Below are positions 49,926 to 58,120 of a stretch of DNA of 64,000 bases, in pieces (the stretch's first letter is position 1; each line of letters begins with the position of its first letter). The notes under the pieces were generated by a model. That model did not search any database, was not told where the DNA came from, and saw nothing but the letters and a program-made list of their open reading frames with translations. The position numbers were made by a program, and so were the translations under genes. The stretch comes from Arthrobacter beigongshangensis (lineage in GTDB: Bacteria > Bacillota > Bacilli > Bacillales_A > Planococcaceae), in contig NZ_JADHDX010000009.1 of NCBI RefSeq assembly GCF_016820585.1, positions 1 through 64,000 of the forward strand, in the 5' to 3' direction.

Positions 49926-50573
49926 ATGATAAAGGTACTCATTGTAGATGATCATCATGTCGTTAGAAGGGGCTTACTTTTTTTCTTGAAAACGCAGAAA
50001 GACATCCAGGTGATTGGTGAAGCCAAAAATGGGAAAGAAGCGATTGAATTAACGGGCGAACTGCAACCTGATATTGTGCTTATGGATTTGATGATGCCTG
50101 TCATGGACGGTATTCAAGCAACTAGGCACATCAAAAAGAATTACCCGCAAGTTGAGGTACTCATGTTAACCAGTTTTTCTGATCGAGATCACGTCATTCC
50201 GGCTATTGAAGCGGGAGCGGCTGGGTATCAGTTAAAGGATATTGAGCCAGACGAGCTCGTTTCATGTATACGAAAAATCATGCGGGGAGAAAATACACTT
50301 CATCCGCATGCAACAACGCATCTAATGAAGATGAGAGAACCAAAGGAAACGCTACCGCATATTTACAACCCATTGACACGGCGTGAAAAGGAAGTTTTAG
50401 CAGAGTTAACGAAAGGAAAAAGTAATCGTGAAATTGCATCGTCATTACTTGTCACGGAAAAAACCGTAAAAACGCATATTTCTAATATGTTCTCAAAATT
50501 ACTCGTTCAGGATCGAACACAAGCTGCGCTCTATGCAGTGAAATATGGTTTAACCGAATCGAGTGATGACTAA
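49926..50573 (+). CDS. NarL-family response regulator (YhcZ/AirR-like)
   Basis: A 215-residue regulator with a receiver domain (Asp in VLMDLMMPVMDG) and a LuxR/NarL helix-turn-helix (PLTRREKEVLAELTKGKSNREIA...VKTHISNMFSKL). I chose ATG 49926 with AGAGGTG upstream; GTG 49917 is part of that ribosome binding site. Partner of the preceding kinase; targets unknown. Confidence 0.92.
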   Translation: MIKVLIVDDHHVVRRGLLFFLKTQKDIQVIGEAKNGKEAIELTGELQPDIVLMDLMMPVMDGIQATRHIKKNYPQVEVLMLTSFSDRDHVIPAIEAGAAGYQLKDIEPDELVSCIRKIMRGENTLHPHATTHLMKMREPKETLPHIYNPLTRREKEVLAELTKGKSNREIASSLLVTEKTVKTHISNMFSKLLVQDRTQAALYAVKYGLTESSDD

Positions 50574-50591
50574 AGGAATAAAACAAGAGTT

Positions 50592-50629
50592 AGGGCTTTC
50601 AATGGATTGTATGATTGAAAGCTCTTTTT
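50592..50629 (+). terminator. Terminator after the two-component genes
   Basis: AGGGCTTTCAAT (from 50592) pairs with ATTGAAAGCTCT (one wobble) and runs into five U residues. Confidence 0.85.
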
Positions 50630-50760
50630 CTATTGGCTATTCCTAAACTCAGTCATTTTAATGAAATGAAACTAAGACTTTTGAATGAAAAGGGAATGCA
50701 GATTTTCGATTATAGTCAAAGTAGATAACGCGTTGTTCTTTCTGGAAGGGGTTTACTACT

Positions 50761-52005
50761 ATGACTAATTTATTTCAAGATTCACGTTTCCGTTTAATCA
50801 TCTTTGCCAACATTGCTTCTTCCATCGGTTCTGGAATAACAATGATTGCCGTTCCTTGGCTACTTGTCACCGGCAAAAATGGTGATGCGGTGTTTGGCTA
50901 CGTTACACTATGTATGACTATTCTGAGCTTTATCCTTACACCTTTTGTTGGCCATTTGGTTGATCAGATGTCCCGAAAAAAGATTTTATTAATCAGTCAA
51001 ACGGTGAGTCTGATTATGCTGCTCATCTTTTCAATAATGGGATTCGCAGGGGCATCTTATGAAGTTTGGCATTATATGATCATTTACATGATTGGGAGTT
51101 TGTATTATACCTTTTTTTATCCGACCATGTTTGCTTTAAATCAAGAGATTTTTAGTAAAGAGCAATACAGTTCTTTGAATGGAACAATGGAAATTCAAGG
51201 ACAGCTATCAAGCATGATTGCCGGTGGGGTAGCTAGCGTACTAATAACCAAGTGGGATCTACATTATATTTTGTTAGTCGATGCTTGCATGTATGCGGTA
51301 GCCATCTATTTTTACTTGAAGTTGCCTTATAAAAGACGTACAAATGGTGAAGAGAAACGAATAGCAAAGACCAAAGGAGCAGAAGGCATCAAGTATTTGT
51401 GGAGGAGACCCATTATATTTATCTTTTTACTTTTCTCTACGATGCCATTCATTGGGGTTATGCTAACAAATTATTTATTTCCCGTCTATTTGATGGATGT
51501 ATTGAAAGTCTCTGGAAGTATCTATGCGCTTGAAAGTATGATATATGCAATGGGCGCAATCGCCGCAGGAGCGATGATACCGATGATTGCAAGGAAAATA
51601 GGGAATGAAAAAACAATTATTCTAAGCGTTTTGTTGTATGCAATCGTCATATCGTTCATTATTTATGTCGATCTTCCTATCTATTTAACAATCATGTTTT
51701 TCATTGCGATAGGAAATAGCGGAGCAAGGGTTGCAAGAAATTCCTTTTTAATGGACCGGATTCCAAATCACATTATCGGAAGAGTAGATGGTGTATTTCG
51801 CTCTGTTGGCCTGCTAGTTCGAGTGGTCCTTCTGGCAATCTTCACGGGAATGGTATCATCAGGACTGATTTTCTATTGTTTCATCGTCCTTAGCGGCATC
51901 TTATATGTGGCTTTATTAGCAGTCTTCCTTACTTGGAAGAAAGGATTTGAAACTGATCCAAAGGAGGCGACAATAGATAATTTACTTACGAATAAATCGC
52001 TGTAA
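50761..52005 (+). CDS. MFS transporter
   Basis: A 414-residue membrane protein with about 12 helices and the conserved loop-2 motif region GHLVDQMSRKKI. It resembles the MFS_3 (enterobactin exporter-like) group of efflux permeases. GGAAGGGG ribosome binding site. No regulator adjoins it, and the substrate cannot be read from sequence. Confidence 0.85.
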   Translation: MTNLFQDSRFRLIIFANIASSIGSGITMIAVPWLLVTGKNGDAVFGYVTLCMTILSFILTPFVGHLVDQMSRKKILLISQTVSLIMLLIFSIMGFAGASYEVWHYMIIYMIGSLYYTFFYPTMFALNQEIFSKEQYSSLNGTMEIQGQLSSMIAGGVASVLITKWDLHYILLVDACMYAVAIYFYLKLPYKRRTNGEEKRIAKTKGAEGIKYLWRRPIIFIFLLFSTMPFIGVMLTNYLFPVYLMDVLKVSGSIYALESMIYAMGAIAAGAMIPMIARKIGNEKTIILSVLLYAIVISFIIYVDLPIYLTIMFFIAIGNSGARVARNSFLMDRIPNHIIGRVDGVFRSVGLLVRVVLLAIFTGMVSSGLIFYCFIVLSGILYVALLAVFLTWKKGFETDPKEATIDNLLTNKSL

Positions 52006-52160
52006 AAAAACACAAGTAGCGAAATGGCCTAATACTTGTGCTAGAAACAATCTTTTTCACATTGACTTTCAAGCTGCTAGAAGGTGTAACGGTATACTTT
52101 AGGGACATATTTCTTGTTGGGTCTGGGTCAGCTAAAGTTGACAGGAGGTGAGACACAGAT

Positions 52161-52177
52161 AAAAGGTGCTCACCTTT
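52161..52177 (-). terminator. Weak terminator candidate after the GNAT gene
   Basis: On the minus strand AAAGGTG/CACCTTT pair around 2 nt, followed by a short U-run. The stem is only 7 bp. The rest of 52006-52201 shows a CACAAGTA/TACTTGTG dyad after the MFS gene. Confidence 0.35.
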
Positions 52178-52201
52178 GTCGACAATCTAACGCGTACAAA
52201 T

Positions 52202-52789
52202 TTATTTCTTATACACCTCCATCAATCTCTCAATATGCTGCTTCACTTCCAACCATTCCTCTTGTACAACACTATACATAACCGTATGCCGCACTGTACC
52301 ATTCGGTCGAATCATATGATTGCGCAAAACTCCTTCTTTTGTAGCTCCAATACGTTCTATGGCTTTTTGTGATTGGGTATTTTCATGGCCTGTTTTAATT
52401 TGCACGCGCTGAAATTGTAGTTGCTCAAAGCAGTAAGTTAGCAGTAAATATTTGCATTCTGTATTGACGTTTGTACGCCAAACGGAAGGATGTAGCCAAG
52501 TATAACCGATCTCCAAACGTTTATGGGCAGTGGCAATATCTAAAAATCGCGTAGAGCCAATAATTTCATTTGTTTCTAGAAGAACGATGACAAAAGGGTA
52601 CTCGGCTCCTTGTTCTCGATCTACTAGTGCCTGTTCAATATGGGCTTGTACATCCTCTCGTGTTTGCAACGTTTGCGGCAGATGTGCCCAAATGCGCTCG
52701 TCCTGGCAACATCCGTATATGCCCTCTACATCGTCCTCTGTCATGGGCCGTAACAGTACAGTCTCTCCGATTAATTGAATAGCTTCCAT
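52202..52789 (-). CDS. GNAT acetyltransferase (RimJ/RimL type)
   Basis: A 195-residue GNAT-fold enzyme of the RimJ/RimL group (LLRPMTEDDVEGIYG, IGSTRFLDIATAHKRLEIGYTWLHP, AIERIGATKEGVLRNHMI). It transfers acetyl from acetyl-CoA to an amine, protein N-terminus or small molecule, not determinable here. AAAGGAGTG ribosome binding site. It is divergent from the MocR-type regulator 94 nt away, which suggests local control. Confidence 0.85.
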   Translation of the reverse strand: MEAIQLIGETVLLRPMTEDDVEGIYGCCQDERIWAHLPQTLQTREDVQAHIEQALVDREQGAEYPFVIVLLETNEIIGSTRFLDIATAHKRLEIGYTWLHPSVWRTNVNTECKYLLLTYCFEQLQFQRVQIKTGHENTQSQKAIERIGATKEGVLRNHMIRPNGTVRHTVMYSVVQEEWLEVKQHIERLMEVYKK

Positions 52790-52883
52790 GATAATTCACT
52801 CCTTTGTTTCATTACACATGAATTTTGATATGATTAGAAGTACCAAATTACATCAGAATAACCATACCAGAGGAGTGTTTTTT

Positions 52884-54278
52884 ATGGAGTTATCGTTCAA
52901 TGGAAATGGCCCGTATTATCTTCAAATATATGAACAAATTCGAGAGAAAATCATCCAGCATCAACTCCCCTTACAGACGAAGTTACCTTCAAAACGGCAG
53001 CTTGCTAGAGATTTAGGTGTCAGTGTTCACACGGTACAGGAAGCCTATGCTCAATTAGTAGCTGAAGGTTATATTGACAGTAAGGAGAGGTCAGGTTATT
53101 TTGTTGCAGCCTATGATTATAAACGTCTCGCTCAGAAAGTACAGCCCATACAAAGTGCTTCCTCTGAAGTGATTGAGATTGAAATTGACTTCCATTCAGG
53201 CCATGTAGCGAAGGATGCTTTTCCTTTTAAAACGTGGAAAAAGCTACTGAGTCGACATATTGGAGATGCCTCATTTACAACAAGTCCTTGGCAAGGGGAA
53301 TGGAGACTGCGTCAAGAAATCGCTACATATGTTCAGCAATCCCGTGGCGTATCCTGTGCACCGCATCAAGTTTTTATCAGTAGTGGCACACAAGCACAAT
53401 TGCAGATGATTTGCCAGTTCTTCCGCGAAGCACAGTCTGTCGCTATTGAGGATCCGGGGTTTATTCGCGCGAGGGCAGTTTTCGAACAGCACAATATACC
53501 CTATAAAGCGATTCCTGTTGATGAATTCGGTGTGACGGCTCCAAATGGACCACATCAGTTACTTTATACGACGCCTGCCCATCAATTTCCACTGGGGATG
53601 ATTTTAACGATTCAAAGGAGAATTGAGTTAATTCACTGGGCGCATCAAAACAGTGCGTACATCATTGAGGATGATTATGACGGTGAATTTCGCTATAAAG
53701 GAAAACCGATTCCGTCTCTTGCCGAGCTGGATCAAATGAAGCGCGTCATTTACTTTGGAACATTTTCAAAGACACTAATTCCCTCTCTTCGTATGAGTTA
53801 TTTTGTTTTACCTATGAAGCTCGTGGAGCCGTTTGAGCAGCTATTTGCGCTTCAAAAATCAACAGTTTCTCGAATGGACCAGCTCACCCTTGCTGATTTT
53901 ATAGAGCAAGGATATTGGAGGCGTCATCTTGATAAAATGCGTACGATTTACCGACAAAAACAGAAGGCGATTGTAAAGGCCATTCATCAGTATTTAACGC
54001 CTGACTTTGAAGTGATTGGGGAGAACTCAGGTCTACATATCGTGTTAAAGTTACCATCAAATTTAACCGAGAAAGACGCCATTGAGTTAGCAGAAGCTAT
54101 TCATATTCGTGTGTATCCTGTTTCAACTTCTTACGCCAATGCGAAGCCAGCTCATTTAGTGTTACTTGGATATGGTGGGCTTTCACATGAGGAAATTGAT
54201 CGTGGTATCCAATTACTTGCAAAGGTTTGGTGTGGAAAGAAGAGGGATTTCTTATGTAATGCATATACATCAGGGTAA
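52884..54278 (+). CDS. MocR/GabR-type transcription factor (GntR-HTH plus aminotransferase fold)
   Basis: A 464-residue regulator. The GntR winged helix is at about 1-75 (LPSKRQLARDLGVSVHTVQEAYAQL), followed by a class-I aminotransferase-like domain with VFISSGTQAQLQ, EDDYDGEFRYKG and the PLP-lysine region FGTFSKTL. Such proteins sense PLP or amino-compounds. I chose ATG 52884 with AGAGGAG upstream; the frame open from 52788 lacks homology there. Divergent from the GNAT gene. Confidence 0.88.
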   Translation: MELSFNGNGPYYLQIYEQIREKIIQHQLPLQTKLPSKRQLARDLGVSVHTVQEAYAQLVAEGYIDSKERSGYFVAAYDYKRLAQKVQPIQSASSEVIEIEIDFHSGHVAKDAFPFKTWKKLLSRHIGDASFTTSPWQGEWRLRQEIATYVQQSRGVSCAPHQVFISSGTQAQLQMICQFFREAQSVAIEDPGFIRARAVFEQHNIPYKAIPVDEFGVTAPNGPHQLLYTTPAHQFPLGMILTIQRRIELIHWAHQNSAYIIEDDYDGEFRYKGKPIPSLAELDQMKRVIYFGTFSKTLIPSLRMSYFVLPMKLVEPFEQLFALQKSTVSRMDQLTLADFIEQGYWRRHLDKMRTIYRQKQKAIVKAIHQYLTPDFEVIGENSGLHIVLKLPSNLTEKDAIELAEAIHIRVYPVSTSYANAKPAHLVLLGYGGLSHEEIDRGIQLLAKVWCGKKRDFLCNAYTSG

Positions 54279-54335
54279 ACGGCTAATCAGCTAACCGACT
54301 ATTATCATACACTATGGTTAGGGGGTGATAACACT

Positions 54336-54785
54336 ATGGAGAACTGTAAAAAGCAAAGAGATGTAGTGAAAATGAATGTGATTAAAAGCTGCGGAAATAG
54401 AACCGCATGCTGGCCAACAATAAAAGTTAGCTCTACTTGCATTGGATTTCCTCCGATACCTCAGCCCATAAATACCTCTGAAATTAGTATCATACCCACT
54501 GTAAAAAGATATTTTTATGTTGCAACGGCTAACATTAATTTGGCGAATGGAGCTACACTCCCTGCAACCCTATTTTATAACGATGATGGAAGCTCAACAA
54601 CAGAATTTATGAGCTTCAGTCCAAATGGGTACGCTGATCTATTCATCAACGCGGTTATCCAAGAGGGAGGAATGTATAGCGTGGACACGAACTCCTTAAC
54701 GATTAGCCCAGCAAATGCAACCATTTATAGAGGTACTCCTATTATTCTTGAATTGTTGACGTTCTTAGCTGAACGGAGTTTATAA
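54336..54785 (+). CDS. DUF4183 protein (first of pair)
   Basis: A 149-residue protein of the DUF4183 type. A cysteine-containing N terminus (KSCGNRTACWPTIKVSSTCIG) is followed by the DUF4183 repeat-like domain (YFYVATANINLANGATLPATL...FSPNGYADLFINAVIQEGGMY). AGGGGGTGA ribosome binding site. Relatives occur in spore-formers. No signal peptide or membrane helix is seen, and the function is unknown. Confidence 0.75.
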   Translation: MENCKKQRDVVKMNVIKSCGNRTACWPTIKVSSTCIGFPPIPQPINTSEISIIPTVKRYFYVATANINLANGATLPATLFYNDDGSSTTEFMSFSPNGYADLFINAVIQEGGMYSVDTNSLTISPANATIYRGTPIILELLTFLAERSL

Positions 54786-54872
54786 AGTGAATTGAGTTTT
54801 TGGCGTGGACAGCCCTGTCACTTCAGCGCAACTTTTCATTTACTACAGTGTAAATGAAAGGAGGTGAATCAA

Positions 54873-55193
54873 ATGGCGCTTTCCTTAATTAATATTCACG
54901 TGAATGTCTCAGGTACTTCGACAAGGTTTTTTAATGTGTTGGCAGCACCTTTAATTGTTGCCGATGCTACTACTATTGATGCAACAGCTTTTCTGGATGA
55001 CAGCGGGGTTGCTGCAACTGCTTTTCCAGTCGTAACGAATGGTTACTATAATTTCTATATTAACGGTGTGTTACAAGAGGGCGATTCGTATACAATTTCT
55101 GCTACAGAATTGACCTTTAACACTGTTACAGGCAACCTTTCTGCTGGAACTCCTTTGGTAGTAGAGGCTGTCGAACTAGTGACAGTAGTGTAA
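54873..55193 (+). CDS. DUF4183 protein (second of pair)
   Basis: A 106-residue DUF4183-like protein made only of the domain (TRFFNVLAAPLIVADATTIDATAFLDDSG...NGYYNFYINGVLQEGDSY). It shares the xNGYxxxxINxVxQEG pattern with its neighbour, implying a duplication. I chose ATG 54873, ideal behind AAAGGAGGTG; GTG 54864 overlaps that site. Separated from the first copy by 87 nt. Confidence 0.75.
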   Translation: MALSLINIHVNVSGTSTRFFNVLAAPLIVADATTIDATAFLDDSGVAATAFPVVTNGYYNFYINGVLQEGDSYTISATELTFNTVTGNLSAGTPLVVEAVELVTVV

Positions 55194-55228
55194 CTAAAGG
55201 TTTAGCACTATAGGACAAGATTGGTGAA

Positions 55229-55273
55229 AAATAGTGATGCCAGGTACTCCTCGAGTGCCTGGCATCACTATTT
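55229..55273. terminator. Bidirectional terminator
   Basis: AAATAGTGATGCCAGG.ACTC and its complement form a stem of about 20 bp between the DUF4183 gene and the convergent anti-sigma gene, with A/T runs on both sides. Confidence 0.85.
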
Positions 55274-56928
55274 CAATCATATCCAACAACAGTCCATATT
55301 CCGGTAGAATCGGGACGGATAAGTCGCTTTAGATAGATAGTCGTAATCGGTGTTTGATCGCTACTTACTTCTAAAACTACCTCTGCATCGCTTTGTGTCA
55401 GGACGTTAAAATCCTGTAAATCAATGGGGTAGTCGCCTACAATTCCATCGGGAGAAATTTGAAGACTGACAAAAACTTGCGCTACGGCAACAGGATCTAA
55501 TCTCCAAGGCGAACTTCCAGCATCGACGCTTTTTTGCGTATTTTCCTCTATGGTCATGTCATATGGAACGTCAAATTGTGGTGTAGTTCCTGAATCGGCA
55601 GTAGTTGATGGCATTTCAAATGCATCACTCGTTAGACTATTTACAAATGCCGCGTGTTCTTCCAAAGCAGCATTGCCAATGACAACGTATTCAAAGCCAT
55701 TCTGCTGCCAACGAATCGAACTGACATCTGTCATGCCTGCATACAGACCGCCGCCACCTAAAATCCCTACATCCTCATAAATAGGGGACTGTATTTCGGC
55801 TACCTTGCCATTTACCTTGCCAAGAGTAGCGGTTCGAACAGGTGTAAATGGACTGACAGCCTGACCTTGTATGAAGACAATCTTGTTGTCGTTGTGTTGT
55901 GAGGTGTAGTAAATCTTAACAAGACCTTGATTAGGGATAATCGTCATATAATTTTGGTCGTATCCTTCGGAAATCGTTTTTGGCATTTCTGGAATGTATC
56001 CAATAGCCGACGGGATTTCATTTAGGCTATTGACGATTTGTTCAGGTGATGTTTCCACCTCTTGGTAGCCTTTCGGAACTTGATAGGACAAAAGTTCTTC
56101 AGGAATCGTCTCATTGAAATCGATGTCTGTGAAAGTAATTGTGTATTGTAATGCGTTGTGCATGGCTGTTTGTTTTTGTAACGGAAGCTTTGTTTCCTTA
56201 TCAATCCATATTCGATAAGGCTGCCCACCTTGAGGTGTTACTTCTACAATTGAAGCTTTTCTACCTATGACGGTATCATCTCCAATCACTTTTGTAGATA
56301 AAGCATTTGTCACTGCTTTAACTTCATGGCCAAGTTCAAATGCAAAATGATAAGTGTCCGGGAACGCTGGGAATCGATGAACCTGTTTTTCATTTGGATT
56401 GACCTGCCACTTCGTTTTTCCGTTGTTACCGGTAACGATGTCTTGATTGATTCCTTCTAAACCTTTGACAACGTAATGTCCATCTCTATTCGCCCATACC
56501 TCCAACTTCGCTTGCATTGTAGACTCCTCGTTCGCATTCGTTGCGATAATTTCAAGAAATCCGTGGTAAGCTTTTACGTCATCGAAAGCTACTTCCATGG
56601 CATTCACAATATCACTGTTAGTAAAGGGAGAAAACATGTTAAATAGTATGGCTAAAATGGCAGCAATACTGGCAATACCAGTAAAGAGCATTCCTTTTTT
56701 CCGGGGTAACCGTTTCTGGCGTGATAATTCGTTCTCTACTTGTTGAACAAGCATTTTTTCATAATCAGAATTAGGTTCCGCGGGCTCTTTTAGACTTCGG
56801 ATGCGTTGGACTGTGGAGTACAGTTCCTCGATTTCAACAGATTCCGAAATGGTGTCATGGTCTATCGGTTTTTGTTCTGTATTCAAACGATCAATATACT
56901 CGGATAGTTGTTGTTCATGCTTAGACAT
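55273..56928 (-). CDS. Transmembrane anti-sigma factor with large RseB-like outer region
   Basis: A 551-residue protein. The cytoplasmic N terminus (~1-80, HEQQLSEYIDRLNTE...) would bind the sigma factor, and one membrane helix lies at about 79-101. A long extracytoplasmic part has a lipoprotein-sorting/RseB-like region (VAFDDVKAYHGFLEIIATN..., KTKWQVNPNEKQVHRF) and a DUF4367-type segment (GLYAGMTDVSSIRWQQNGFEYVVIG). It ends next to a shared terminator and starts 17 nt after the sigma gene. Strong GAAGGGGG ribosome binding site. Confidence 0.8.
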   Translation of the reverse strand: MSKHEQQLSEYIDRLNTEQKPIDHDTISESVEIEELYSTVQRIRSLKEPAEPNSDYEKMLVQQVENELSRQKRLPRKKGMLFTGIASIAAILAILFNMFSPFTNSDIVNAMEVAFDDVKAYHGFLEIIATNANEESTMQAKLEVWANRDGHYVVKGLEGINQDIVTGNNGKTKWQVNPNEKQVHRFPAFPDTYHFAFELGHEVKAVTNALSTKVIGDDTVIGRKASIVEVTPQGGQPYRIWIDKETKLPLQKQTAMHNALQYTITFTDIDFNETIPEELLSYQVPKGYQEVETSPEQIVNSLNEIPSAIGYIPEMPKTISEGYDQNYMTIIPNQGLVKIYYTSQHNDNKIVFIQGQAVSPFTPVRTATLGKVNGKVAEIQSPIYEDVGILGGGGLYAGMTDVSSIRWQQNGFEYVVIGNAALEEHAAFVNSLTSDAFEMPSTTADSGTTPQFDVPYDMTIEENTQKSVDAGSSPWRLDPVAVAQVFVSLQISPDGIVGDYPIDLQDFNVLTQSDAEVVLEVSSDQTPITTIYLKRLIRPDSTGIWTVVGYD

Positions 56929-56945
56929 AACTCGTACCCCCTTCT

Positions 56946-57467
56946 CTAGTTAACTGTTTTAAGAATCTTGGCAAGCGATTGCAATGCCCGGTGCTGCATC
57001 ACACGAATATTTACTTCTGTTTTATCCATAATTTTGGCGGTTTCTGCTACCGAATATCCCTTGATTATTCTCAATTCAATGACCGTCTGTTGTTCTTTTT
57101 GAAGTTGTGAGAGTGCTTTTTCGATGACAAGGCGTTCAACGCTCATTTCTGTAGCGTCACCTACAGCACTTTCCTCAGGATGAATGGTCTCAATATCGAC
57201 GCTTATCCCTCTGCGTTTTTTCTTTCGCCATCTATCGCGAAGAACATTTAATGCGACTGTTTTTAAAAATCCACTATATTTGTCAGGGTGAATCTTGCCC
57301 TTACGTAAATAAGGGATAGCTTTTACAAAGGTTTCCTGTGTGATTTCTTCTGCTTCCTCATGATTTTGTACTTTGTAATAAATGAAGCGGTATAAAGGCT
57401 TCCATGTTGCATGACATATTTCTTCTACAGACTTTGTAGGCATGTCTTTCCTATTCATTTGGGGCAT
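56946..57467 (-). CDS. ECF-type RNA polymerase sigma factor
   Basis: A 173-residue group-IV sigma factor with regions sigma-2 (WKPLYRFIYYKVQNHEEAEEITQETFVKAI) and sigma-4 (LSQLQKEQQTVIELRIIKGYSVAETAKIMDKTEVNIRVMQHRALQSL). It is followed by its membrane anti-sigma gene, the usual signalling pair. A likely autoregulated promoter lies at 57513-57538. Stimulus unknown. Confidence 0.92.
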   Translation of the reverse strand: MPQMNRKDMPTKSVEEICHATWKPLYRFIYYKVQNHEEAEEITQETFVKAIPYLRKGKIHPDKYSGFLKTVALNVLRDRWRKKKRRGISVDIETIHPEESAVGDATEMSVERLVIEKALSQLQKEQQTVIELRIIKGYSVAETAKIMDKTEVNIRVMQHRALQSLAKILKTVN

Positions 57468-57512
57468 TGGCTTTCACCTTCTCTCTTAACCAAGCTGCTT
57501 ATACTAATAAAA

Positions 57513-57538
57513 ACGTCCTGGGGTGTCATAGTGTTACA
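57513..57538 (-). promoter_or_regulatory. Candidate ECF-sigma autoregulated promoter
   Basis: On the minus strand TGTAAC (57533-57538), 16 nt, ACGT (57513-57516). This has the ECF -35 AAC and -10 CGT pattern, 46 nt before the sigma gene. Confidence 0.5.
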
Positions 57539-57566
57539 CGGAAAATAAAAAAGATGTTGGCCACTT

Positions 57567-57904
57567 GAGTCAATTTCATAATTCCTTGTTTCTGGTAAAA
57601 GATGAATAATTATTTGCTAATTCATTCTAGTGTTCGTCAATATGATATTGTACTCTCGTTGATTGTAGCGTAAGGCGGCGACTCCTGCGAAAGCCGTCAC
57701 GAAGAACGGCTTTTGCGAACAAAAGCGAAGCGTTGAGAGCAGGAGGGCAGATGCCTTAATTTCCGCAAAGAACGCAGAAATACGGCAAATCGAACCCTAC
57801 GCTGTTCGATTGGCTGAAGCCGTGCCCGCGGAAAGCGTCCGACTGAAGCGGAAATCAACCTTGTTCGGATTTTATTGTTGATTGTTCAATTATGAAATTG
57901 ATTC
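57567..57904. repeat. 17-bp inverted repeat bracketing a dispersed-type element
   Basis: GAGTCAATTTCATAATT (57567-57583) recurs inverted at 57888-57904 with one mismatch. Within it, 57658-57859 begins GTTGATTGTAGCG and ends AATCAAC. It carries the GGCGGCGACTCCTGCG and GCCCGCGGAAAGCG segments that I recall from a very common Bacillaceae intergenic repeat. No gene is seen; this fills most of the 57468-58120 gap. Confidence 0.5.
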
Positions 57905-58120
57905 ACTTATCAAAACTTCAATCATTTAAGTGTCTATCATCTGTTTTCTGTTGGATAGATTGTTCAAAAACAAAACACCTCAAAATGTTTTAGTCATTTA
58001 TTTATCAAATTCGACATATTTCTGATAAATTTACCGAATAAGCAGGAAAAAAGTAGATACAATGAGAATATATAATAGATAGGTCAAAAGAGATATTGGA
58101 AATAGGGTGGAGGAGAGTCT

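Noticed and set aside
54895-54911. CACGTG-containing palindrome inside the second DUF4183 gene, considered as parS
   Set aside because: Only the core matches; the flanks differ from TGTTNCACGTGAAACA at most positions.
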